In this document: positions 15,845 through 22,763 of the stretch, in pieces | Position numbering within the stretch: the first letter of the stretch is position 1 | Layout: each line of letters opens with the position of its first letter | Assembly (NCBI RefSeq): GCF_012911925.1 | Contig: NZ_JAAXKY010000066.1 | Location: forward strand, 1-37,968 | DNA: 37,968 bases | DNA from: Pseudonocardia xinjiangensis | GTDB lineage: Bacteria; Actinomycetota; Actinomycetes; Mycobacteriales; Pseudonocardiaceae | Direction: 5' to 3' | Translations under genes and position numbers: made by a program | Notes under the pieces: model-generated | The model's database searches: none | Seen by the model: only the letters and a program-made list of their open reading frames with translations | What the model was told of the DNA's origin: nothing

Positions 15845-15875
15845 GATCGCGGTACCCCATGCGGGTGCCGCGATC
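15845..15875. terminator. Strong 13-bp hairpin
   Basis: The arms 15845-15857 (GATCGCGGTACCC) and 15863-15875 (GGGTGCCGCGATC) pair over 13 bp with one G:U and a 5-nt loop CATGC. This is the strongest simple hairpin in the window. It lies in the long gap after sugC and is probably a second terminator or a boundary of the operon. Confidence 0.6.
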
Positions 15876-16139
15876 TCCGTGACCGCTCAGGGGCACGCAT
15901 TAGCGGCTGACAGGTAGTCAGCTCTTCCGGCTGGCGGGGGGCGCAGATGGGCGTTGGCCGTGGCGACTTGAGTCCACCGGGAGGCAATTCTCTTCGCCAT
16001 GGATGTCGCCGCACCTCCGGAGATCACGGCGGTACCTCTTTCTCCCGCCTGCCACCGGTGCGGCTCTCATGATCTTCATCTACGGCGGTGAACACATCTG
16101 GGCGTCCACCACGCCCTGACGGCCCGGTGACCGGTTCCA
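15876..16139. other. Non-coding stretch between the terminator and the catalase remnant
   Basis: I see no gene, ribosome site or convincing promoter here. Frames are open only in short pieces, and codon-position GC bias is weak compared with neighbouring genes. It may hold more of the decayed catalase gene, too degraded to recognise. Confidence 0.4.
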
Positions 16140-16440
16140 CCGTCGTGGCGGGGCCGTCGCGGCCCGCGGGCGTCGGTGGCGAGGTCCACCCGGCTCTCGC
16201 CTCGAGGGGTTGTACCGCGAGGGCGACTGCCACATGGTCGGCAACAACACCCCGGTGCTTCTCCTCCGGGGACCCGATGGAGTTCCAGCACTTCATCCGG
16301 TCGCAGAAGCGCCGCGCGACAGCAACCTGCGAGACCACGACATGCCATGGGACATCTGGACCCCGTCCCCGGAGTCGGCGCCCCAGGTGACCCGGCTGAT
16401 GGGCGACCGCCGCATCCCGCGGACCTGGCGGCACATGCAA
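16140..16440 (+). pseudogene. Decayed catalase remnant with compensating frameshifts
   Basis: A piece of a heme catalase core, about 100 codons, broken at both ends. In one frame it reads LYREGDCHMVGNNTPV (family: F.T.EGN.DLVGNNTPVFF). The frame then shifts at the G-run 16268-16271 (one extra base) to read GDPMEFQHFIRSQKRRA. It shifts back near 16316-16319 (one base lost) to NLRDHDMPWDIWTPSPES, QVTRLMGDRRIPRTWRHM, which ends at 16438. The substrate-channel Asn of GNNTP is kept, but the catalytic His region and the heme-ligand Tyr region are missing, so it cannot be an active catalase. A 119-codon open frame across it (16210-16569) is an accident of the compensated shifts. Confidence 0.8.
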
Positions 16441-16573
16441 GCGGCGACGGGGGGTCGACGCCGTCGGTTCGGTCGTCACGGGCACCCCTGGTCGTCCCGG
16501 GCGCGAGCGGCGTTCATGCGCCGTTCGACGACTCCTCGCAGCGTCATGCCCGGAAGCTGGAGGAACTGACCGT

Positions 16574-17698
16574 ATGGAATTTTCGATCATCGTGGTGGTA
16601 GTGGTCGCCGCGCTCGTGTTCGACTTCACGAACGGCTTTCACGACACGGCCAATGCCATGGCCACGTCGATCGCCACGGGCGCATTGCGCCCCAAGCTGG
16701 CAGTCCTGATCGCCGGGGTGATGAACCTCGTCGGTGTCTTCGTCTCCGTGCAGGTCGCCAAGACGATTTCCGATGGCCTTGTTGATGAGGCTCGCATCAC
16801 CCCCGTGGTGATCTTCGCCGGGCTCGTCGGCGCGATCCTCTGGAACCTGCTGACATGGCTGTTCGGCCTGCCGTCCAGCTCGTCGCACGCGCTCTTCGGT
16901 GGGTTGATCGGCGCTACGTGGGTCGCCGCCGGAGTCGACGCGATCCAGTTCGGGCAGCTGCTCAGCAAGATTTTACTGCCCGCGTTGCTCTCCCCGATCC
17001 TCGCCGGGGTGGTCGCGCTGACGGCCACCCTTCTCGCTTATCGCATTACCGCCCGTGCGGGTCGAGCCACGGTCAGCAGCGGATTCAGGATCGGCCAGAT
17101 CGTCTCGGCGTCGATGGTGGCGCTCGCCCACGGCACGAACGACGCGCAGAAGACGATGGGGGTGATCACCCTCGCCCTCATCACGGCAGGCACTCTGCCT
17201 ACCGACGCGGGGCCGCCGCTCTGGGTGATCTTAACCGCTGGCCTGTCGATCGCGCTCGGAACGTATGTCGGGGGTTGGCGGATCATCCGAACCCTCGGCA
17301 AGCGGGTGACCGAGATCCAGACCACTCAAGGTTTTGCCGCCGAGGTCAGCAGCGCTGCGGTCATCCTCGCCTCATCGAACCTGGGGTTCGCGTTGTCCAC
17401 CACCCAGGTCGCGACCGGCTCGATCTTCGGTGCCGGCGCGGGTCGTCGCCTCGCGTCGGTCCGCTGGGGCGTGGCCGGGCAGATGGCGCTCTCCTGGCTG
17501 GTGACGCTCCCAGCGGCCGCCGCGGCCGGAGCGGTGGCCGCGTACACGGCCTGCTTGGGCACCATCGGTGTCGTCATCGTCGCGGTGGTGGGCGTCGCCC
17601 TGGCCGCGGGTATCTACGCCCGTTCGCGGCGCCAACCCGTCACGGCCGAGAACGTCAACGACGCGCCTGCGGCAACACCCGTGGCCGCCAACGTCTGA
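16574..17698 (+). CDS. PiT-family inorganic phosphate permease
   Basis: A 374-aa low-affinity phosphate (metal-phosphate) transporter in the membrane. Both PHO4 signatures are present: FDFTNGFHDTANAMATSIAT near the N-terminus and HGTNDAQKTMGVI in the middle, with GLPSSSSHALFGGLIGA in between. About 10 membrane helices are predicted. The ATG at 16574 has AGGA about 9 nt upstream. Codon use differs from neighbours: two in-frame TTA Leu codons (16973-16975 and 17231-17233) and stretches of A/T-ending codons. This, together with the catalase remnant upstream, suggests transferred DNA. No PhoU-like (DUF47) partner gene is adjacent. A small membrane protein follows. Confidence 0.92.
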   Translation: MEFSIIVVVVVAALVFDFTNGFHDTANAMATSIATGALRPKLAVLIAGVMNLVGVFVSVQVAKTISDGLVDEARITPVVIFAGLVGAILWNLLTWLFGLPSSSSHALFGGLIGATWVAAGVDAIQFGQLLSKILLPALLSPILAGVVALTATLLAYRITARAGRATVSSGFRIGQIVSASMVALAHGTNDAQKTMGVITLALITAGTLPTDAGPPLWVILTAGLSIALGTYVGGWRIIRTLGKRVTEIQTTQGFAAEVSSAAVILASSNLGFALSTTQVATGSIFGAGAGRRLASVRWGVAGQMALSWLVTLPAAAAAGAVAAYTACLGTIGVVIVAVVGVALAAGIYARSRRQPVTAENVNDAPAATPVAANV

Positions 17699-17721
17699 CG
17701 CCGATCCAGGGAGGAGCGGAG

Positions 17722-17958
17722 ATGGACGTCGACTGGAGAGCGCTGCTCCTGGTGGGGATCGTTTCGCTGGCGGTGGCCGTAGCCGTTGTCGTGCTCGTCG
17801 CCTTCGCCCTCGTCGGGCTCTCCGCACGCTCCGGGGCGGCGCGCCATGGCGGGGAAGCGAGCGCGCCCAGCGCATCTGTCGGCACGGCTGCGGCCTGCGT
17901 GTGTCTGGTCGCGGCGGCCGCGATCGTCGGCTTCGGCCTCTATCTGGTGGTCGTCTGA
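17722..17958 (+). CDS. Small two-helix membrane protein next to the phosphate permease
   Basis: A 78-aa protein. Helix 1 (ALLLVGIVSLAVAVAVVVLV, about 7-30) and helix 2 (AAACVCLVAAAAIVGFGLYL, about 56-76) flank a small polar loop with Arg and His. The ATG at 17722 has GGGAGGAG upstream and starts 23 nt after the permease stop, so the two are probably cotranscribed. I do not recognise a named family. Similar two-helix proteins commonly follow PiT genes in actinobacteria and may be accessory subunits (inference). Confidence 0.75.
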   Translation: MDVDWRALLLVGIVSLAVAVAVVVLVAFALVGLSARSGAARHGGEASAPSASVGTAAACVCLVAAAAIVGFGLYLVVV

Positions 17959-18027
17959 CGGTGAGCGCCGCGGGCCGACGCTCATCGCAGCCCGACCGTC
18001 GGGACCGTTGCACTACCGGACCGGCCG

Positions 18028-18891
18028 CTACACCCGGCTGCCGCGTGGCCGGTCAGGGTGGTCGGCCCGGAGCCGGTCGACCACCTCGTCGTCCCATCGG
18101 TGCGTGCGCAGCAGCCGGTAGCGCTGGCACGCCAGGTGCAGGTAGGCCTCCGCCTCCGTGCGGTTGCCGATCAGCGAGGCCTGGTCGAGCATCCGCACGA
18201 CCGGGCGGTACTCCTCGGAGTACCAGCGGCGGGCCACCGTCTCGCGGTCGAGGTACCGGTTCTCGTGCTGCATCAGCCGGAACCCCCACGCCTCCACGGT
18301 CTCGCTGAGCTCGGCGTAGGACCACGCGTCGGTGACGAGGATGGTGCACAGCGCCGGGCCCGGCAGGGGGACGCGGTCGAGGAACACCCGGCGCAGGTCC
18401 TTGGTGATGAGGTCGCCCCGCCGGGAGATCCCGGTGGCGTCGATGCGGGTGGTCACCTCGGTGACGAACGCGTCGATCGACCGCAGCCCGAGCGCGTGCG
18501 CCACCGAGACGCGGTGGTGGCCGTCGCGGACGAAGTAGAGCTCGCCGACCTGGTAGAGGTCGATCGGCGGGATCGGCTCGCCGCGCCGCTGTGCGCGCGC
18601 CAGCCGCTCCCACCGCTCGCGGGTGCGCTGCGAGCTCGGCCGGAACCAGCGGTCGAAGTCGCGTGTGCGGTCGACGCTGCCGACGATCGACTCCAGCGCG
18701 ACGACCCGCAGGCCGAGCCGGCGCTCCCCGGTTCGCCCCAACGCGGCGACGACCTCGTCGAAGGGCAGGATCTCGGAGACGTCGTCCGGTTCGCGCCGCA
18801 GCCACGCGGCCAGCCGGGAGAGCACCTGTCTGCGGCGTACCCGCAGGAAGTCGTTCTCGGCATCGGCGGTGGGGAAGCCGGTGGCGGGCAT
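18028..18891 (-). CDS. ParB-like (ParB/Srx fold) protein of unknown role
   Basis: A 287-aa protein with a ParB/sulfiredoxin-type fold at about 106-140: IPPIDLYQVGELYFVRDGHHRVSVAHALG, where GxHR is the nucleotide-binding box. The N-terminal 100 residues are Arg-rich (LRVRRRQVLSRLAAWLRRE), and the C-terminal half has a conserved-looking segment GFRLMQHENRYLDRETVARRWY. It lacks the helix-turn-helix and dimer domain of true chromosomal ParB, and no parA is near, so it is not the segregation protein. The ATG at 18891 has GAGGAGG 5 nt upstream. It is divergent from the methyltransferase and convergent with the PiT accessory gene. Function unknown. Confidence 0.78.
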   Translation of the reverse strand: MPATGFPTADAENDFLRVRRRQVLSRLAAWLRREPDDVSEILPFDEVVAALGRTGERRLGLRVVALESIVGSVDRTRDFDRWFRPSSQRTRERWERLARAQRRGEPIPPIDLYQVGELYFVRDGHHRVSVAHALGLRSIDAFVTEVTTRIDATGISRRGDLITKDLRRVFLDRVPLPGPALCTILVTDAWSYAELSETVEAWGFRLMQHENRYLDRETVARRWYSEEYRPVVRMLDQASLIGNRTEAEAYLHLACQRYRLLRTHRWDDEVVDRLRADHPDRPRGSRV

Positions 18892-19012
18892 CACGCCTCC
18901 TCGGGTGGGGGTCGCTGCTGCCTGGCCTCGAACGCCGTCGCCGTCCTCGGTGGCCGGGCCACCGGCGTCAGAGTACGTGTCATGGAGACGAGATCGACTG
19001 GAATGCGCCAGG

Positions 19013-19891
19013 ATGCAGGATGTGCCTCCCTCGTCGAAGCCGGGTCCCGTCGAGCGCGGAGGAGTACCCCGCTCGTTCGACGCCCACGCGCGCACCTACG
19101 ACAAGCTCGTCGGGGCCAACCCCGGATACCACGAGCACCTGCGGCTGACGACGAGACGGATGGGCCTGCCGAACCGGGGGGCCGGGCTGCGGCTGCTCGA
19201 CCTGGGCTGTGGCACCGGCGCGTCCACGGCCGCGCTCCTCGACTCGGCGCCGGAGGCCCAGATCGTCGGGGTGGACGCGTCGGGCGAGATGCTGGCGCAG
19301 GCCCGGGGCAAGACGTGGCCGCCCAACGTCGAGTTCGTGCACGGCAACGTCGAGAACCTGGCGATGACCGGGATCACCGGACCCTTCGACGGCATCCTCG
19401 CGGCCTACCTGGTGCGCAACCTCGTGCACCGGGACGCCGCCCTGCGGCAGTTCCACCGCCTGCTGCGGCCCGGCGCGCCGATCGCGCTGCACGAGTACTC
19501 GGTGCGTGACTCGCTGCGCAGCCGGGCGGTGTGGACGACGGTCTGCTGGGGCGTGATCATCCCGATGGGGAAGATCCGGACGGGCTCCGCCGACCTGTAC
19601 CGGTACCTGTGGCGCAGCGTCCTGCGGTTCGACGGCGTGGAGGAGCTCACCCGGCGGATGGCTGCTGCCGGGTTCGAGGACCTGCGGGTACAGACCGTGC
19701 CGGGCTGGCAGCAGCACATCGTGCACACCTTCCTCGGCCGCCGCCCCGCGACAGAGGAACTCGTCACCGGCCGTTTCGGCGACGCCGACCCCGCCCACGT
19801 CGATCCCGACGCCGCGACCCCGCCCGAGGGCATCGACCTGCCCACCCCGCCGGAGGGCAGCGCCGTGACTCCGCCGCCCACCAGCACCTGA
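19013..19891 (+). CDS. Class I SAM-dependent methyltransferase (UbiE/MenG-like)
   Basis: A 292-aa methyltransferase. Motif I LLDLGCGTGAST (61-72), the acidic end of strand 2 in VGVDASGEML (86-95), motif II region GPFDGILAAYLVRNLVHRD and motif III LLRPGAPIALHEYS are intact. RSFDAHARTYDKL at the start resembles the UbiE/COQ5 group that methylates quinone rings. The C-terminal tail of about 35 residues is Pro-rich and acidic and probably disordered. I chose the ATG at 19013 because the fold starts just after it. It is divergent from the ParB-like gene. The substrate is not known; no menaquinone genes are in the window. Confidence 0.82.
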   Translation: MQDVPPSSKPGPVERGGVPRSFDAHARTYDKLVGANPGYHEHLRLTTRRMGLPNRGAGLRLLDLGCGTGASTAALLDSAPEAQIVGVDASGEMLAQARGKTWPPNVEFVHGNVENLAMTGITGPFDGILAAYLVRNLVHRDAALRQFHRLLRPGAPIALHEYSVRDSLRSRAVWTTVCWGVIIPMGKIRTGSADLYRYLWRSVLRFDGVEELTRRMAAAGFEDLRVQTVPGWQQHIVHTFLGRRPATEELVTGRFGDADPAHVDPDAATPPEGIDLPTPPEGSAVTPPPTST

Positions 19892-19928
19892 CACCCGCAA
19901 CCGACGTGCCCGGGCCGGGCAGGTCGCC

Positions 19929-19934
19929 TACGCT
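19929..19934 (+). promoter_or_regulatory. -10 box of the leader ORF
   Basis: TACGCT matches TANNNT and ends 7 nt before the GTG of the 13-codon leader ORF at 19942, so the transcript would begin at that start codon. Confidence 0.5.
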
Positions 19935-19941
19935 GCCCTTC

Positions 19942-19983
19942 GTGCACCGCACGTTCCCGATCACCCCGCCGCCCCGCTCCTAG
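19942..19983 (+). CDS. Leader peptide MHRTFPITPPPRS upstream of the EamA gene
   Basis: A 13-codon ORF from GTG to TAG in the gap before the EamA transporter gene. It probably starts on a leaderless transcript (TACGCT 7 nt before). The end reads Pro-Pro-Pro-Arg-Ser-stop; runs of Pro slow ribosomes. Codons 10-13 coincide with the 5' arm of a hairpin (19971-19989), so a ribosome near the end of the ORF would block it. This is the usual layout of a translation-controlled attenuator. That the peptide is made is inference. Confidence 0.45.
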   Translation: MHRTFPITPPPRS

Positions 19984-19989
19984 CGGGGC
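19971..19989. terminator. Hairpin overlapping the end of the leader ORF
   Basis: GCCCCGCT-CCT-AGCGGGGC: a perfect 8-bp stem with a 3-nt loop that includes the leader stop codon. Its 3' arm can instead pair with 20070-20079. It may act as an attenuator or as the end of the methyltransferase transcript. No T-run follows. Confidence 0.55.
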
Positions 19990-20079
19990 CGCCTGCGCAC
20001 CCCTCTGATCAGGAGTGCGCCATTCGGTCGTCCGACCGGTAGTCCCACCCGCCGGGTGACGGCTCGGACCGGCCCCGCT
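19982..20079 (+). ncRNA. Candidate structured leader RNA of the EamA gene
   Basis: A closing helix P1 pairs 19982-19991 (AGCGGGGCCG) with 20070-20079 (CGGCCCCGCT) over 10 perfect base pairs. It encloses three hairpins: P2 19995-20020 (GCGCAC...GTGCGC, then CCT/AGG, hexaloop CTGATC), P3 20025-20038 (CGGTC-GTCC-GACCG) and P4 20046-20058 (CACCC-GCC-GGGTG). P1 competes with the leader-ORF hairpin for the strand 19982-19989. The architecture is like a riboswitch or attenuator. I do not recognise a known class. The ribosome site AGGAG (20105-20109) follows 26 nt later. Confidence 0.45.
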
Positions 20080-20121
20080 TCCGCGACCCCTTTCCCTCCG
20101 TCGCAGGAGCGCAGAACAGCC

Positions 20122-21027
20122 ATGCCCGTCGTCCGTACCACCCCCGTGTCCGGGGTGTCCCTCCTCGTCGTCGCAGGAGTCCTCTGGGGCACCGGTGGCC
20201 TGCTCGGCCGGATGCTCGCCGACGCCACCGGTCTCTCGTCGCTCGCCGTGGCGGCCTACCGGCTCGCCGTCGGTGGGCTGCTCATCGTCGGCTACCTCCG
20301 GGTCTCCGGCCGCAGGCTGCCGCGCGGCTCCGCGTCATGGCGGCGCATCGCGGCCGTCGGCGTGCTCGCGGCCCTCTTCCAGGGGTGCTACTTCACGGCC
20401 GTGTCCCTCACCTCGGTCAGCCTCGCCACTCTCGTGGCGATCGGTTCGTCGCCGGTGCTGGTGCTGCTGGCGCGTCCCAGGGCGGCGGGGCGACGGCAGG
20501 TCGGCGCGGTCGTCCTCGCCCTGCTCGGGCTGGGACTGCTCGTCGGGTCGCCCGCCGAGGCGCCCGGTCTCGCAGGCCCGGTCCTCGCCGGCACGGTGTT
20601 CGCGCTGCTCTCCGCGGCCGGGTTCACCGCGATGACGCTGCTGGCGGCGCGGCCCGTCCCGGGCCTGGACGACGCGACCACCACGGGAGCCGGGTTCACC
20701 CTCGGCGGAGCGCTGCTCGTGCCCGTCGCCGCGGCCACGTCCGGGCTGGGGTTCACGCCCGGCGCCGGCTCGGTCGGGCTGCTCGTCGCTCTCGGCGTCG
20801 TCCCGACCGCGGTGGCCTACACGTGCTACTTCCGTGGGCTGCGGACCTCACCCGCGGCGCTCGGTGTGCTGATGGCGCTGTTGGAGCCGCTCACCGCCGC
20901 GGTGCTCGCGGCCCTGCTGCTCGGGGACCGGCTCGGCGCCGTCGGGGTCACGGGCGCGGTGCTGCTCGGGGGCGCTGTCGTGCTGGCGGGCCGGGGGAGC
21001 GGACGTCAACACCATGGCTGCTCCTGA
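20122..21027 (+). CDS. EamA/DMT-family exporter
   Basis: A 301-aa drug/metabolite transporter with two EamA repeats (about 10-140 and 155-290), giving ten membrane helices. Seen: VLWGTGGLLGRMLA at the first helix pair and YRLAVGGLLI, plus the second-repeat helices ending in ALLEPLTAAVLAALLLGDRL, which is characteristic of the family. Such proteins export amino acids, metabolites or drugs; the substrate is not known. I chose the ATG at 20122 because the first helix starts soon after and AGGAG lies 12 nt upstream; an in-frame GTG at 20056 would fall inside the leader RNA. The leader ORF and switch-like RNA upstream suggest expression tied to translation state or a metabolite. Confidence 0.87.
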   Translation: MPVVRTTPVSGVSLLVVAGVLWGTGGLLGRMLADATGLSSLAVAAYRLAVGGLLIVGYLRVSGRRLPRGSASWRRIAAVGVLAALFQGCYFTAVSLTSVSLATLVAIGSSPVLVLLARPRAAGRRQVGAVVLALLGLGLLVGSPAEAPGLAGPVLAGTVFALLSAAGFTAMTLLAARPVPGLDDATTTGAGFTLGGALLVPVAAATSGLGFTPGAGSVGLLVALGVVPTAVAYTCYFRGLRTSPAALGVLMALLEPLTAAVLAALLLGDRLGAVGVTGAVLLGGAVVLAGRGSGRQHHGCS

Positions 21028-21079
21028 ACATTCCATGGTGTGCTGCGCGGCACGTTGATCAGTCAGTCTATCTACAGGA

Positions 21080-21094
21080 CTCTGAGGCTCAGAG
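21080..21094. promoter_or_regulatory. Operator-like palindrome before the acyl-CoA ligase gene
   Basis: CTCTGAG-G-CTCAGAG is a perfect 7+7 palindrome around one central base, 52 bp before the ligase start and 39 bp before its ribosome site. A possible -35 TTGATC (21055-21060) lies just upstream. It would fit a repressor site in the promoter or early leader. Confidence 0.4.
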
Positions 21095-21146
21095 CGCCTC
21101 GGGCTCCGAGTGGACGCCGACGGCCACGCCTCAGGGAGAAACAGAC

Positions 21147-22763
21147 GTGATCATCCGTAGTCCGTACCCCGACCTCGACATCCCCGAGATCGGGCTCCAC
21201 GAGTTCCTGCTCGGCCACCTCGACCCGCAGGACGCCGAGCGGCCTGCCACCGTCGCCGCGGCCGGCGGGTCGGGGTACACCTACGGGGAGCTCGTCGCGA
21301 CCGTCTCCGCTGTGGCCGCCGGGCTGGGCGAGCGCGGGGTGGCGCGCGGGGACGTCGCCGCGATCCTCGCCCCGAACATCCCCGAGTACCCGGCGGTGTT
21401 CCACGGCGTGCTCGCGGCCGGGGCGACGGTGTCGCCCGCGAACGCGCTCTACACGCCGCGCGAGCTCGCCCACCAACTGCGCGACTCCGGGGCGCGGGTC
21501 CTGTTCACCGCGCCGGAGTGCCTGGATCGGGCTCGGGTGGCCGTGACGCACGACGGCGTGAGGGTGGACGAGGTCGTGGTGCTGGGTGCGGGCGCCGGTG
21601 CCGGTGGCCCCGTGCGGGAGACGCCGTGGGAGGAGTTCCTGGAGACGGTGCACACCGGTGCCGGTGCCCGCCCCCCTGTCTCGCCGGACGACGTCGCGGT
21701 CCTGCCCTACTCCTCCGGCACCACGGGCCTGTCGAAGGGCGTGCAGCTCACGCACCGCAACCTCGTCGCGAACGTGCTGCAGACCACACCGCTCGGCCAA
21801 CATGCGCCGTACGGGCGCTACCTCGCCGCGGTCCCGCTCTCCCACATCTACGGGCTCACCGTCGCCATGAACAGGGCCCTGTACAACCGAGGCCTCCTCG
21901 TCACGATGCCGCGCTTCGAGTTCACGGCGTTCCTGCAGGCCATCGCCGAGCACCGCATCGAGCAGGTCGCCGCGGTCCCGCCGATCATGCTCGGGCTCGC
22001 GCGCAGCCCCCTCGTCGACTCCTACGACCTGAGCAGCCTGGACGTCCTGGTGTCGGCGGCCGCACCGCTGGAACGCAGCATCGCCGAGGCGGTGGCCGAC
22101 CGGCTGCACGTCACCGTCGTCCAGGGCTACGGGCTCACCGAGTCCAGTCCCGGCATCACGGGCATTCCCGTCGACCGGCCCGAGATCGACCGCGGCAGCC
22201 TCGGCGTACTGGCGCCGAACATCACGGCCCGGGTGGTCGACCCGGAGACGGGTGAGGACGTCGAGACGGGGGAGCCGGGCGAGCTGTGGGCCCGGGGTCC
22301 GAACATCATGCGCGGCTACCTGAACAACGCCGAGGCCACGGCGGCCACCCTGGATGCCGACGGGTTCCTGCACACCGGCGACATCGTGACGGTTTCCGAG
22401 GACGGCGTCTTCCGCGTGGTCGACCGGCTCAAGGAGCTCATCAAGTACAAGGGCAACCAGGTCGCTCCCGCGGAGCTGGAGGGGGCGCTGCTCGCTCACG
22501 AGGGTGTCGCGGACGCCGCGGTGGTCGGCGTGCCCGGCCCGGACGGCGGGGAGTGGCCGAAGGCGTTCGTCGTGCCGCAGCAGGGCTACGCACCGTGCGT
22601 GGCCGGGGGCCTGGCCGAGGAGGTGATGGCCTTCGTCGCCGAGCGGGTGGCGCCCTTCAAGAAGGTGCGGGAGGTCGAGTTCGTCGACCGGATCCCCAGG
22701 TCGAGCGCGGGCAAGATCCTCCGCAGGGAGCTGCGCGAGCGGGAGTCAGGAACGGGCGCGTAG
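21147..22763 (+). CDS. AMP-forming acyl-CoA ligase (4-coumarate-CoA ligase-like)
   Basis: A 538-aa adenylate-forming enzyme that would activate a carboxylic acid with ATP and CoA in the cytosol. All core motifs are seen: YSSGTTGLSKGV (P-loop A3), QGYGLTESSP (A5), HTGDI (A7), VVDRLKELIKYKGNQVAPAELE (A8 hinge) and the catalytic Lys in SSAGKILRREL (A10). The pattern is closest to 4-coumarate/fatty-acid CoA ligases of actinobacteria. The substrate is unknown. The GTG at 21147 has AGGGAGA upstream; the open frame runs far upstream in DNA that is really the EamA gene. A palindrome at 21080 may be its operator. The 3' end overlaps the convergent Rieske gene by 18 nt. Confidence 0.88.
   Translation: MIIRSPYPDLDIPEIGLHEFLLGHLDPQDAERPATVAAAGGSGYTYGELVATVSAVAAGLGERGVARGDVAAILAPNIPEYPAVFHGVLAAGATVSPANALYTPRELAHQLRDSGARVLFTAPECLDRARVAVTHDGVRVDEVVVLGAGAGAGGPVRETPWEEFLETVHTGAGARPPVSPDDVAVLPYSSGTTGLSKGVQLTHRNLVANVLQTTPLGQHAPYGRYLAAVPLSHIYGLTVAMNRALYNRGLLVTMPRFEFTAFLQAIAEHRIEQVAAVPPIMLGLARSPLVDSYDLSSLDVLVSAAAPLERSIAEAVADRLHVTVVQGYGLTESSPGITGIPVDRPEIDRGSLGVLAPNITARVVDPETGEDVETGEPGELWARGPNIMRGYLNNAEATAATLDADGFLHTGDIVTVSEDGVFRVVDRLKELIKYKGNQVAPAELEGALLAHEGVADAAVVGVPGPDGGEWPKAFVVPQQGYAPCVAGGLAEEVMAFVAERVAPFKKVREVEFVDRIPRSSAGKILRRELRERESGTGA

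Noticed and set aside
13533..15896. A 787-codon open frame on the minus strand opposite sugB-sugC
   Set aside because: It is a mirror of high-GC coding DNA: low-complexity Arg/Asp/Gly/His translation, no domain, and clear sug genes on the other strand.
16210..16569. A 119-codon open frame as a real small protein
   Set aside because: It is the remnant of a catalase; part of the homologous sequence lies in another frame, and it ends in unrelated Arg-rich sequence.
18028..18891. Chromosome-partitioning ParB
   Set aside because: Only the ParB/Srx nucleotide-binding fold is present; no helix-turn-helix, no parA, no parS-like palindromes nearby.
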